A stretch of DNA of 64,000 nt from NCBI GenBank assembly GCA_027943335.1, contig BSBK01001301.1:434001-498000 (forward strand). Direction: 5' to 3'. The stretch is from Chamaecyparis obtusa. Lineage: Eukaryota > Streptophyta > Pinopsida > Cupressales > Cupressaceae. The notes below the pieces were generated by a model. That model ran no database searches, had not been told where the DNA came from, and worked only from the letters and a program-made list of their open reading frames with translations. The translations under genes were made by a program, and so were the position numbers. This document shows positions 43,112 through 54,950 of this stretch, one piece after another. Numbering within the stretch: position 1 is the stretch's first letter; each line of letters opens with the position of its first letter.

Positions 43112-46100
43112 GTGTGTAAACAGATCGCCGACTGTGAGGCAGTTTGCACCAGGACCGTGGCTAGGGTTTCAGCGCACATCGTGAAAATACCTCCACGAAG
43201 AGAACGTGGCGGAAGAGCTGGTGCTATGACACCTGAGGTTAGAGAGCTGCAAAGACAAGTGCGAGCATTGCAAGAAGAGATTCACAGAGGAATGAATCTT
43301 AATGTCAGAGACGAAAGCGAGGATGAAGCCGAAGAAGAATATCAAGAAGGAGAAGTTGAAATTGTGAACTAGGAGGAAGAAAGACTTTTTCGGGCAATTT
43401 CCAAGATTGGGAAAAGACCTAAGATTGAGGTTCCTACATTTTCTGGAAATCTTAACCTAGAGGAATTGATCGACTGGATCAATGAATGTGAGGAATATTT
43501 TGAGTACGAAGATGTTGAGGATCCTGATAGGGTCAAATTTGCGAAGGCCAGACTGAAAGGTCATGCGAAGATCTGGTGGCAAGAAATTCAATTGGAGTGA
43601 AATAGAAGAGGGAAAGATAAAATCACAAGATGGGATCGGATGGTGGAAAAATTGAAGCGACAGTTCATTCCTGTTGATTATGAGCTTGACCTACTGAAGA
43701 AAATGCAAAGTTTGAAGCAAGCAGGAAAATCTATTCAGGAGTATACAAAGGAGTTCTATCGACTCCTCATCAGAACAGGCCATGCCGAAGCTGATAAGGA
43801 GAAAGTTGCCCGATACCTTAATGGGTTAAGGCCAAGCATTCAGGAGGAGCTGAATCTGGTTCAAATGAACAGTACTGAAGAGGCATACCAGTTTGCCCTA
43901 AAAGTAGAGGAAAAGCTGAACAAGAAGTTTGAGAGTAGACAAAACGGAAGAGGTCGTGGTGGACGATCTGGTGGACGGTCATATGGTGGCCGAAATGAAG
44001 ATCCGAAAAAGAAGGATGAGGCCAGTAGCAGTCAAAATCAGCGAGGAAATAATTCTAATCATTTCCAGGATCAGAATAATAGAGATCAGAGAGGAAGAGG
44101 AAGAGGACAAGGATCTGGAAGAGGTGGCTTCCGTGGAACATGTTTTCACTGTGGAGAAGAAGGTCATAGGGCATTTGAATGTCCTCAGCGCCAAGGCAGA
44201 ACAGACAGGAGAAATGAAGGCCAGGCCAGAGTTGCACATGTAGATGAAGATGCCAGATCATCAAATTCTGAAGATGCTGAAAGGGGAGAAACGTTGATTA
44301 ACAGAAGAGTCCTGTTGAGTGGTGAGAATGAACCTGAGCAAAGGAGGAGCCTGTTTCGCACCAGGTGCAAGTGTGAAGGTAAATGTTGTGATGTGATCAT
44401 TGATAGTGGAAGCACTGACAATTTGGTGTCAGAAGAGATGGTGACAAATTTGAAGCTTAAGAGACAGAAACACCCACATCCATATCGGATTGCCTGGGTA
44501 CAGGATGACCACAAGGTCATGGTCAATGAACAATGCCTGGTGAAGTTCAAGATTGGCGGATACCAAGATGAGGTATTGTGTGATATCATATCTATGGATG
44601 CATGTCATATGTTGTTGGGTAGACCATGGCAGTTTGACAGATGTGCTGTACATGATGGTCGTGCGAATACCTATTCCCTGACAAAGGATGGAGTGCAGCA
44701 TAAGCTAAAACCATTGAAGGAGACTGAAGAAAAGGTATGTGGTAATGCAAGGATAACTTTTGTTGATGGAAGAAATTTTCTAGATGGTATGAGGCATGAG
44801 CATGTATGTTTTGCTTTAATTCCAAAAGCTGGTAAAGAGAAAGTAGAAGATGTTCCTGTAGAAGTTGCAGATTTGTTGAATGAGTTTCGGGATATTGTAT
44901 CCGATAACATGCTTGATGGATTACCACCAGTCAGGAAGATCAGTCATCAGATGGACTTGATCCCAGGAGCGAGTTTGCCGACTAAGGCAGCACACAGAAT
45001 GACACCTGCAGAAAGTGAGGAGTTAAACAGACAAGTGCATGAACTGTTACAGAAAGGATTGATTCAAGAGAGTCTGAGTCCCTGTGCTGTACCAGCGGTA
45101 TTAGCACCAAAGAAGAATAGAGAATGGAGGATGTGTACAGATTCTAGGGCAATAAACAAGATCACGATCAAGTACAGGTTTCCATTGCCACAAATGGATG
45201 ATATTATGGACTGTTTGAGTGGAGCTGTGTATTTTTCAAAGATAGATCTGAAGAGTGGATATCATCAGATTCGGATCAGAGAAGGAGATGAATGGAAGAA
45301 TGCATTCAAGATAAAGGAAGGACTATATGAGTGGTTAGTCATGCCTTTTGGGCTAACCAATGCACCGAGCACTTTCATGCGGCTCATGAACGAGGTTCTA
45401 AAAGAATTTCTGGGTAAGTTTGTCATTGTTTACCTAGATGATATTTTGATTTTTAGCAAGACATTGGAGGAACATATGATGCATATTCGTATGGTGTTTG
45501 AGAAGTTGAGAGAAGAGAAATTGTTGATTAATTTGAAGAAGTGCAGTTTTGTGAAGAAAGAGTTAGTGTATTTGGGATTTGTAGTTTCAGCAAAAGGTCT
45601 AAAAATGGACCCAGAGAAGGTATAGGCTATCCTTGAATGGCCTACTCCAAGGAATGCTACTGAGGTAAGATCTTTTCATGGTCTAGCTAGCTTTTACAGA
45701 AATTTTAGCAGTATTTGTGGACCCTTGACTGAAACAATGAGAGGGGATAGAAAAGAGTTTAAGTGGACTAATGGGGCAGAAAAGAGTTTTCAATTGTTGA
45801 AACAAAAAGTTACAGAACAACCTATTTTAGCACTTCCAGATTTTAATAAGGTGTTTCAAGTAGATTGTGATGCTAGTGGTACTGCAATAGGAGCTGTTAT
45901 GAGCCAAGAAGGTAAACCTATTGCTTATTTCAGTGAGAAGTTGAATGATGCCAAGAGAAAATATTCTGTTTATGATCAGGAATTTTATGCTATAGTTCAG
46001 GCATTAAAGAAGTGGAGACATTATCTACTTCCTAAGGAGTTTGTTTTGTATACTGATCATCAAGCTTTGCAATATTTGAATAGTCAAGGAAAATTGAATC

Positions 46101-47684
46101 AAAGGCATTTGAAATGGGTTGAGTTTTTGCAGAGTTATACATTTGTTTTGAAACACAGGAGTGGAAAGTCTAATAGGGTTGCAGATGCTCTTAGCAGAAG
46201 GCAACTATTGCTGACAGAAATGCAGATTGAAGTGGTTGGGTTCAAGGAACTCAAGAATTTGTATCCAGAGGATCCTGATTTTGGTGAAGCTTGGAAAGCT
46301 TGTACAGAACCTGTTACTCTAGACAGGACGAAATGGCTGGATTTTATCATCCAAGACGATATGCTATTCAGAGGGAGTTAGTTGTGCATTCCACAAAGTT
46401 CTATGAGGGAGAATCTCATCAAGGAGAAGCATAGTGGAGGATTGGCTGGACATTTTGGTCGTGATAAAACCCTTGCTTTGGTTGGTGAGAATTATTATTG
46501 GCCACAATTGCAGCAAGATGTGAAGAAGTTTGTACAGAATTGCAGAGTATGTCAGATGGAGAAAGGAGTGAAGCAGAATATAGGGTTGTATCAGCCATTA
46601 CCTATACCAGAGAAGCCTTGGGAGGATATCAGTATGGACTTTTTTCTTCGTTTACCGAGGACACAGCGGGGACATGATTCAATTTTTGTAGTAGTTGACC
46701 GATTTTTCAAAGATGGCACATTTCATTCCCTGCAAGAAGACTAATGATGCTGTTCATGTAGCAGAATTGTTTTTCAGAGAAGTAGTGAGACTTCATGGTT
46801 TGCCAAAGACCATAGTTTCAGATCGGGACACTAAGTTTGTTGGATATTTCTGGCGTACATTATGGAAGAAGTTGAAGACAGATTTGAAGTTCAGTTCATC
46901 ACATCATCCACAGATTGATGGACAGACAGAGGTGGTGAATAGAAGTTTGGGAAATTTGCTGAGATGTTTGGTTGGAGATAAGCCAATAGGATGGGATTTG
47001 ATTTTACCACAGGCAGAATTTGCATACAATAATTCTGTCAATAGGAGCACTGGTAAATCACCATTCCAGATTGTATATGGAAGTAGTCCAAGAAATGCAT
47101 CTGAATTGAGAAAGATAGATAAAGGAGAAATAAGTAGTGCTGAAGCTGAGGATTTTGCAGAACACTTGAAGAACATCCATGAGGAGGTGAGGAAGCATAT
47201 TACCAAGATGAATGCACAGTATAAGGCTAAGGCAGATGAGAAAAGGAGGTATAAGGAATTTCAGGTTGGTGATGAAGTCATGGTTCATTTGCGGAAGGAG
47301 CGGTTTCCAGTTGGTACATATAACAAGCTGAAAATGAAGAAGTTTGGGCCATGTAAGATACTGAAGAAGCATGATTCAGGAAATGCATATGAGGTAGAAT
47401 TGCCTAGTGAGCTGAATATTTCACCAGTGTTTAACATTTCAGATCTGACAGAGTATCATGAAGGAGGTGTTGAAGATGAGATCACAGCAGCACAATGGAG
47501 TATTCCAGCAACTAGTTCAGACACTAAGGAGATCGAGGATATACTGGACAGTCATGTTGGCAGAAGCACAAGGAACAGGACATATGAAGAATATTTAGTC
47601 AAGTGGAAAGGGCGACCTGTTGAAGATTCATCATGGCTAACAAAGGAGGAGGTTAACCGTCTTGGTTTTCCTCTGCACACCTGA
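43112..47684 (+). pseudogene. Chromovirus G Gag-Pol with C-terminal chromodomain
   Basis: One frame runs from about 43112 to 46700 with four in-frame stops (TAG 43370, TGA 43598, TAG 45623, TAG 46379). It is then shifted by one extra T in the run near 46703-46707 and continues open to 47684. Domains: Gag with a capsid-type WWQEIQ and FYRLL region; Arg/Gly-rich RGRGGRSGG; a zinc knuckle CFHCGEEGHRAFEC (44142-44184); a protease with IIDSGSTDNLV; reverse transcriptase with YFSKIDLKSGYHQ and YLDD (about 45432); RNase H with DCDASGTAIGAV, YDQEF and YTDH; integrase HHCC, MDFF, SDRDTKF and GQTEVVNRS (D-D-E kept); and a chromodomain (about 47530-47670) with EEYLVKWKGRPVEDSSW. The chromodomain would steer integration towards particular chromatin. 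Confidence 0.92.
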
Positions 47685-47722
47685 GTCGTGACAGGGTCAC
47701 TTCTCAAATTACCCTGGGTGTT

Positions 47723-48579
47723 TGATGCAGGAGCATCCTGGGTGTAAGAGCAATCTTGCATCACCCAAAAATATTTCTGTTTTTATTTTCAATAAGGGCT
47801 ATTTTGTGCAGAACTGTTATTTATGGAAAGTTACTATTTTTGGTAATTTTTGTATGTGCTCAGAATGATCTGATTTCTTTCTTGGAGGTTCATTTTGGTC
47901 ATATAAGTCTGCCAGTAAAGTTTCATTGCCAGATCAAGTGTATATTGGAAGATATTGAAGATTTTCGGTATTGGCAGCAGGGTACAGAAACTTTGAACTC
48001 AGTTTTGAAGGCTTTAGAGGCCCCGGATGAGGTCAAAAATTTGAGTGATGGGCGCTTGCGCGGGTCAAGCCTGTAGAGCGCTTCGTGGCATTTCTGAAAT
48101 GGGGTTATAATAGCCGAGCGGGTCAACTGGTGATGACTTATGGTCTTCGGAAGTTGGGCCACCTGAAATGACGAAAAATAATTTTTCTTCAAAATTTCTG
48201 TTCAGGTTTCAAAGGTTATCTTGAGCTGACTATGATGTAATAAAATGTAAAATAAAATAATTCTAAGTTGGTCGGCCTTATTGGCTAAAATTTTGGAACC
48301 TTCCCAGGCGGTGGAAAATTGCCTATATAAGGAAGGCTGTATTATTGTCTTAGGCAGTTCAGAATAGTTCTGGGTAGTAGATCTGGGTATTGGTTCGAGG
48401 CTTTGTCCTACAGAATATTGTAAGGGAATGCCCATGTGGCTTTGCATATTGTAATTCTGAAAGTTTGTAATTCCACATTTGTGGAGATAATAAGAAGCCA
48501 ATTTCCTGTTCTTGCATATTGTTGTTGTTTCTCTATTTCTGTTATGTGTTTGTGATATTAAGGGGAGCACCCTTCATCA
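47723..48579 (+). repeat. 3' LTR of chromovirus G (full length)
   Basis: TGATGCAGGAGCATCC ... CACCCTTCATCA, 857 bp. It includes the roughly 290-bp stretch missing from the 5' LTR, with a TATA box CTATATAAGG at 48323-48332 and a likely start region just downstream. Differences from the 5' copy are mostly C/T and G/A. Confidence 0.9.
48324..48331 (+). promoter_or_regulatory. TATA box in the 3' LTR of chromovirus G
   Basis: GCCTATATAAGGAAGG has the canonical TATATAA core in a G/C-bounded context, about 250 bp before the LTR end, a typical U3/R distance. It is present only in this LTR copy, so any residual transcription would read outwards into copia D. Confidence 0.65.
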
Positions 48580-51500
48580 AAAATCCTTCAGCTTCAAACA
48601 AGGTATTTATTATGAAGCATTTATTTAATATGAAAATGGTAGAAGGTGGATTAGTTGTTGATCATTTGAATGAGTTTAATACAGTTACAAGCCAGTTAGC
48701 CTCAGTTAAAATTACTTTTGATGATGAGGTTAGGGCTCTCTTGATTTTGTGTTCTTTGCCAAAAAGCTAGAATGGCTTGGTAATGGCTGTTAGTAATTCT
48801 ATTTCTGGTTCAAATACCTTAAATTTTGATGATGTTATTGGTGTTATATTGAGTGAGAAAATTCATAGGAAAAGCTCAGGGGCATCCACATTGGGTAGTG
48901 TATTGAATGCAGAAAGCAGAGGTAGAACAAGAGATAGAGGAAACAACTCTGGAAATCATGGGAAATCAAGAGGCAAATCAAAGGGAAAGAGGTCTGAATC
49001 CAAAGGGCCAAATGATTGCTGGTACTATGGAAAACAAGGTCATAAGAAGAAAGATTGTTGGTCTCGAAAGAAAGATCAAGGAGACAAAAATGATGGAAAC
49101 AAGGAGGCAAATGTGGTAAGTAACAAATCTAAAGAGGATGCTTTGCTTTTGTCTTTAGAAAATGTTGATGATTCATGGATGTTAGATTTGGGGGCTTCAT
49201 TTCATGCTACACCCCATAGAGGTTATTTTGTTGATTATGTCCAAGGGGATTTTGGGCTAGTTTATTTGGGAGATAACGAACCCTGTCAAATTGTTGGAAA
49301 AAAAAAAATCAAGATTAAGTTTCATAATGGGAATCATTGGCTACTACAAGAGGTAAGACATGTTCCAAGGTTGAGTACAAATTTATTTCAACAGGGCAAC
49401 TCGCTGATGGAGGTTGCACAATTACTTTTAATGATAAAAATTGGAAGGTTTCAAAAGGTTCCTTAGTAGTAGAAAAAGGTGTGAAAGTAGGCACCTTATA
49501 TCTTTGTACAGGTCATACTGTTCCCTCTACTTTAATTATTTCAGAAGATGATGAATATTCAGGAACAGTGGTTGCAGTTGAGCAGGAAGAACATCAAACC
49601 GTTGTTGTAGATTCTGACATAGCACTGTGTCACAATAGACTCGGGCACATGACTGAGAAAGGTATGAAATTAATTCATTCAAAGAAAGTTTTACCTAGTC
49701 TAAAATGTGTCAATATGGATTTCTATGAAATTTGTGTGTATGGAAAGCAAAAGAGAGTCAGTTTTGTAAAGAGTGGGAAGGAAAAGAAAGATGAAAAATT
49801 AGAGCTTGTGCATATAGATGTATGGGGTCCAGCTCAGGTAACTTCCCTTGGTGGCTCTCAGTATTATGTTACATTCATTGATGATGCAACTAGGAAAGTA
49901 TGGATATATTTCATTAAACATAAATTTGATGTATTTGAAACTTTTAAGAAATGGAAAAGCTTGGTTGAAAATGAGACTGGAAAAAGATTAAAATGTCTCA
50001 GATCTGATAATGGTGGTGAGTATTGCAGCAAAGAATTTGAAGATTATTGTGCCTCTACTAGTATTCATAGACAGAAAACTGTACCAAGGACTCCACAAGA
50101 AAATGGAGTGGCTGAACACATGAGGAGGACAATAATGGAGCGTGCAAGGAGTATGAGGTTACATGCTACACTGCCCAAAAATATGTGGGTAGAGGCTATG
50201 AATGCTACTATTTATTTAATCAATAGAGGCCCCTCTACTCCTTTGGACTGTGGTATTCCAGAGGAATCATGGAGTGGTAAGAAGGTGAGTTATTCTTTTC
50301 TCAAAACCTTTGGTTGTGAAGCTTTTGCACTTATAGATTCTAAAAATAGAACCAAGTTGGAAGCTAAGTCAAAGAAATGTGTATTTGTTGGATATGACAT
50401 TGATGAATTTGGTTATAGGCTTTGGGATTTTGAAAATCATAAAATTGTAAGAAGCAGGGATGTCATATTCAATGAGAAAGTATTGTACAAAGATCTATTG
50501 CAGTAGCATGAGAAGAAAGAAAATGATTATGTAGTGTTGGATGATATTCCAAATGATAATGTTCCAATAGTTCCTTATGATCCACAAAAACATCAACAAC
50601 AAATACCACACACCCTAGTGAATGTTAGACGATCAACAAGACTAAGTAGACCTCCAGATAGATTTTCACCTTCTTTGTATTCTATCTTATTAACTAATGT
50701 TGGTGAACCTAAATGTTATAATGAAGCTATGCAGGTGGATAAAAAACTTCAGTGGGAGTCTGCAATGACAGATGAAATGGACTCTTTGCTAAAAAATCAA
50801 ACATGGGATTTATGTCAGTTACCTATAGGAAAATGGGCTTTGCAGAATAAATGGGTTTACAAGTTGAAAGAAGAAGACAGAGGTAAGAAAAGATTGAAAG
50901 CCAGATTAGTCGTAAAAGGATTTGCACAAAAACATGGTATTGATTTTGATGAGACTTTTTCTCTAGTTGTTAAAATGACTTCTATTTGTACTGTTTTAAG
51001 TATTGTGGCTACTGAAGATTTGCATTTAGAGTAGCTTGATGTTAAAAAAACCTTTCTTCATGGTGATTTGAATGAAGAAATATATATGGTACAGCCACAG
51101 GGATATGAGGTCAAGGGTAAGGAGAGTTTAGTGTGCAAATTGTAGAAAAGTTTATATGGCCTAAAGCAAGCACCTCAACAATGGTATATTAAATTTGACA
51201 CTTTTATGCATGAGAATAGATACACTCGATGTAATTCTAACCATTGTGTTTATTTCAAGAGGTTAAATAATGACAGCTACATTATTCTATGTTTATATGT
51301 TGATGATATGCTTGTAGCTGGTTCTAACATGGATCATATTAAGGGGTTGAAACAATAGTTAGCAAAATCTTTTGCTATGAAGGATTTGGGGGCAGCAAAA
51401 CAAATCCTTGGCATGAAAATTTACAGAGATAGGAAGAACATAAAATTAACTCTATCTCAGGTTGATTATGTTGAGAAGGTGTTGCAAAGATTCTACATGA

Positions 51501-52257
51501 AGGATGCCAAAGTTGTCACTACACCTTTGCCTGGTCATTTGAAATTGACTAAAGAAATGTGTCCAAAGACACTAGAAGAAGAGGCAAGAATGTCCAAGAT
51601 ACCTTATGCTTCATGTGTAGGGAGCTTAATGTATGCTATGGTATGTACTAGGTCAGATATTGCACATGCAGTGGGAGTCATTAGCCGGTATATGAGTCAC
51701 CCTGGGATTGAGCATTGGAATGCAGTCAAATGGATTCTCAGATATTTGAGAGGTACATCCAATAAGTGTTTACACTTTTGGGGCTCTTCCACTACTGTTC
51801 ATGGCTATGTTGACTCAGATTTGGTAGGAGATATTGATACCAAATGGAGTACTACAAGTTATGTATTTACTATTGGTGGGACAGCAATGAGTTGGATTTC
51901 TTGGTTACAAAAGGTGAATGGTTTATCCACTACAGAGGTAGAGTATGTTTCTACTACAGAGGAATCCAAGGAGATGATATGGCTTCAATTCTTTATGGAA
52001 GAATTGGGACATCCAAAAGCAGATAATTATTTGTATTCAGATAGTCAGAGTGCCATTCATCTTGCAAAGAATTCTTCTTTGCACTAAAAAAAAAAGCACA
52101 TACAGTTGTGATATCATTTCATTCGGTCAGTATTGGATGATGGACAGTTAAGGTTAGAGAAGATACATACAAATGATAATCTAGCAGATATGTTTACAAA
52201 GGCAGTGACAAGGGAGAAGTTGAATTCCTGTTCAGCTTCGGTTGGTCTTCTAAACTG
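48580..52257 (+). pseudogene. Copia D Gag end, protease, integrase, RT and RNase H
   Basis: Gag resumes with PSASNKVFIMKHLFNMKM. The zinc knuckle (about 49014-49060) reads CWYYGKQGHKKKDC, with Tyr in place of the second Cys. The protease loop near 49175 reads LDLGASFHATP, with Leu where Ser or Thr is expected. Integrase: HNRLGHMTEKGM, CVYGKQ (the Cys pair is incomplete), LVHIDVWGPA, IDDATRKVW, RSDNGGEYCS and PQENGVAEHM (D-D-E kept). Reverse transcriptase: WVYKLKEED, ARLVVKGFAQKHGIDFDETF, LYVDDMLVAG (about 51300) and KDLGAAKQILGM. RNase H: GYVDSDLVGDIDT, STTEVEYVSTTE, SDSQSAIHLAKN, then after a shift in the A-run at 52086-52096, NDNLADMFTKAV. The end is at 52257. Closest in motif style to TNT1-94-like polyproteins. 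Confidence 0.9.
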
Positions 52258-52385
52258 AACAGAATAAAATAACAACTGAGTCCAGGGTGGTTTCATTATT
52301 CCAGTGGGAGCTATAGGTTTTGGTCGATCAGTCTCCAAGTGGGAGGATATTTTTGTGGATTCTGATCAGTCTCCAAGTGGGAGAT
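52258..52385 (+). other. 3' untranslated region and duplicated polypurine tract of copia D
   Basis: The tract CAAGTGGGAGAT immediately precedes the 3' LTR. The same context, tcagtctccaagtgggag, occurs twice, about 40 bp apart (about 52328-52345 and 52367-52384), so the plus-strand primer region is duplicated. Confidence 0.75.
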
Positions 52386-52837
52386 TGTTATGTATGTGGA
52401 GCCTTATCAGACCTTTCTACGGGGTCAAGGGGCAGAGCCCCTTGCAAGGTCCTAGGGCAGTGCCCTAGGTGGGGTCAAGGGGCAGAGGGTTTGAGATTCA
52501 TTTGTTTGAGGGTCAAGGGGTAGAATGACTTAATAATATTGTTGTGTCGGCCATCTATTTTCTATTAGTTGGAGTATTTTTTCCCTAATTTTGTTATGTC
52601 AAAAATACTTGTAAAAGGGCTTAGGGTTTGAGATTCATTTGTATGAGGGATTATTGTAGCTTCTTGTGGTGGTATTGAGTTGCAAGTTTTAGATTGTAAT
52701 CACTGGATAATAATAAAGATATTGGACTCACTATTGGTGGCTGTAGCCCAGTGATTGGATGAACTACGTTAAATTCTGTGTTATTGTGTTCTCTCTTGTT
52801 TGTTAATATTTGCATTTTTCTTCTTATTATCCTAACA
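52386..52837 (+). repeat. 3' LTR of copia D
   Basis: TGTTATGTATGTGGAGCC ... TATCCTAACA, followed by the target duplication actag. Relative to the 5' LTR it has roughly 70 extra bp near 52430-52520, in which ggtcaaggggcagag and related words are repeated three times, an internal tandem expansion. Confidence 0.9.
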
Positions 52838-53065
52838 ACTAGTACTATTAACATATCAAAGAATCTGGAGATACATTCAAAGACAAGGCACATTTCTATC
52901 AAGTATCATTACTTGAGAGAACAAGTTCAAGACAAGCATGTGACATTGGAGTATGTGAATTCGAAGGACTAGATAGTTGATATATTTACCAAACCACTAC
53001 TGAAGGATGATTTTGAGTATCTCTGAGGTAAATTAGGGATTCTTCCCCTATCCAATATTCACTAA
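52838..53065 (+). pseudogene. Copia E RNase H end (second piece)
   Basis: This resumes the RNase H of copia E after element D: NISKNLEIHSKTRHISIKYH, YLREQVQDKHVTLEYVNSKD, then DIFTKPLLKDDFEYL and a final stop at 53063-53065. TAG after NSKD and TGA after FEYL are premature. The ending is the same as in elements A and I. Confidence 0.85.
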
Positions 53066-53459
53066 GGCAAGATGCATGCTACATCAATTCAGAGTTTCAT
53101 TAGAATATCTATTTTGTGAATTGATGCTACAGTTCACTATTTGGGTGAGGCTTGAATTTGTGAAAGATGTTTATGTATACAATGAGAAATTAGTACATTT
53201 GAGGTATGATTCACTACCTGAACAAAGTTTTCAATAGTATGTGTCTTTGGCATTATTGTCAAAGAGGGAGAAGATCTATTGAAGGATAAGATTACTATCA
53301 ATGATTATAGTGATAGAGGGAGAATATGCATAGAAGGAGATCAAGAAAAGAAGAGAGAAAAAGATAAAGCTTAGAGGGAGTAAAGGACAAAGTTGAGTTA
53401 GTAATTTTTGTCATCATCAATTGAGAGTGAGTGTTTCCATCAATGTCAAAGAGGGACAT
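53066..53459 (+). other. 3' untranslated region and polypurine tract of copia E
   Basis: The LTR-adjacent tract is GTCAAAGAGGGACAT (53446-53459). A second tract with nearly the same context, GGCATTATTGTCAAAGAGGG, lies at 53249-53268, and a weaker one (gatagagggaga) near 53310. I see no gene here. Confidence 0.7.
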
Positions 53460-54950
53460 TGTTACTATAATTTATAGTGATGATGATGAAGACTAACTAA
53501 GATCAGAGGTATACAAGATAGTAGAAATATTAGATCAGTTATTATCTTGTCATTGATTTCAAGCAATTTGTTTCAAATTTATATTGAGTTTCCATATCAT
53601 TTGGAGTATGATATAAGTTGAGTGAGTTAAAGAAGAAGACAAAGTAAAATTTTGTGAAGATTGAAGAACTTAATTGGGAAACAAATATAGATCAGCCAAT
53701 GTTAAGGTTATGATGATATAATTTTTTTGTACCAAACATGTGATTATATCAAGGTTGTAAAGAAGATTAGTCAAGTTAGTAAGCAAAATATTTTGGTTAC
53801 TGAGCAGGAAAAAGTCATTTGATAAAGAGAAAGGAAGCCAAGACATAAAGTAGAAGGTTTCAGTTACAGAGTGAAGTTGACTAAAATTAAGTTGAAGGAA
53901 AAAGAGTTAACCACTAAGAAAGGAATAGAAATTAAATACAAGGATCAAAAGTATCTTTAATGATGAGCTATGATGAGCTAGAAGATTATAATGATGAGGA
54001 AGAGTTAGTTAATGAGATCTATGATCAATAAAATTCAAGGTGACGATCTATGGTACAAATCTAAGTGGCAAAAAGGGAAGGTACAAGGTCCAAGAAAGTT
54101 CAAGTTTCAAGGTGATGATAAAACATTTTACTGAGAGCTAAATTCATTAAATTAGTTTTTGAGGATGACTGGACGATTGAGATTAATCAAAGGAAAACAT
54201 AATAAAGGAGACTAAGAGGCAAAACAAAGTCTATATAAAGGATGAAATTATATGAAGAAAAGGATGATAAATTGAAGGGTTGATGAGTCACCAACTAATG
54301 CAGTGAAGAAGGAAAAGGTTGAATTCCAAGTTAGAAAGCTAAGATTGATGAAGTGTCGAAGCCACTGGAAAGTGAAGGATTGAAGTGAAGAAAAAGAGCT
54401 CACAAGGGATCTAATTATAAAAAAGATAGTTGTATATTTACAAGTCAATTTATTCCGTATTTCTTATTAACATTTGTAATAGAAAAAATCTCTTAACCAA
54501 GTGAACCTAACAGTCTTATTGTAAATATTTGCAAGAGGTAACATTCTAGAAGAGTATTTGAAGACCTTTAACAAGGCCACTCCTAACAGGGTGAAGATCC
54601 TAATAGATCTGAGGAAAATCCCCTAATAGGTTCATGTTTAACAATGTGTATTGTAATATTTAACTAGATTGGCTTTTAACCAAGCATACTTTAGAAGATT
54701 ATTTCTTTAATGGGTGACAATTCCCACAATGGTTTTTCCAAAATTAGGTTTCCACATTAAATACTAGTGTTATATGTGCTGAATGTTTACTGTGAATGTT
54801 ATTGTTGATTGATAAATTTAATTTACTGTTATTGGTTAATATTGAAGTGTGTTTGACTAAGTTGACACCGAGTTGAATCAGAGAAATTTTTTAAGGTACA
54901 GAGAATCAAAGATTATTGATTCACCCCCCATCCCTCTTTGTACTCTAACA
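53460..54950 (+). repeat. 3' LTR of copia E
   Basis: TGTTACTATAATTTATAG ... TGTACTCTAACA, 1491 bp with TG...CA ends, preceded by a polypurine tract. Its U5 end contains GATTCACCCCCC, as in A, C, I and J, but the simple stem of those elements is replaced by a longer pairing (GTACA with TGTAC) around a small inner hairpin. The other LTR is off the window, so the boundaries rest on the tract and the terminal dinucleotides. Confidence 0.75.

Larger units (their letters stand above)
42521..48579 (+). mobile_element. Ty3/gypsy chromovirus G, nested in copia D
   Basis: LTRs lie at 42521-43085 and 47723-48579, with a primer site at 43086 and a single long Gag-Pol frame ending in a chromodomain. The total of 6.06 kb is normal for a small plant chromovirus. 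Flanks aaaag (42516-42520) and aaaat (48580-48584) are a target duplication with one change. It is the youngest insertion by LTR similarity (about 3% by eye outside a 290-bp deletion). It lies inside D's Gag. Confidence 0.92.
41757..52837 (+). mobile_element. Ty1/copia element D (TNT1-like), carrying chromovirus G
   Basis: LTRs lie at 41757-42140 and 52386-52837 (384 and 452 bp), with an initiator-Met primer site at 42141 and the target duplication actag on both sides. Removing element G leaves about 5 kb, the usual size of TNT1/Tork-type copia elements. Protein order is Gag, protease, integrase, reverse transcriptase, RNase H. The frame has several stops and frameshifts. It inserted into the RNase H of copia E. 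Confidence 0.9.
41053..54950 (+). mobile_element. Ty1/copia element E, 3' part (target of B and D)
   Basis: Only the end of pol, the 3' untranslated region and the 3' LTR are visible. The left side is cut exactly at the right end of element B, and the pol frame is interrupted by element D with the exact 5-bp duplication actag (41752-41756 and 52838-52842). The rest of E should lie to the left of B, beyond the window. The polymerase end and untranslated signals resemble elements A and I, so these are relatives. Confidence 0.8.

Noticed and set aside
42536..48076. A frame of 106-112 codons present in both LTRs of chromovirus G
   Set aside because: Both LTRs are copies of one sequence, so repetition is no evidence of coding. 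The frame spans the promoter side, has low complexity, and matches nothing I know.
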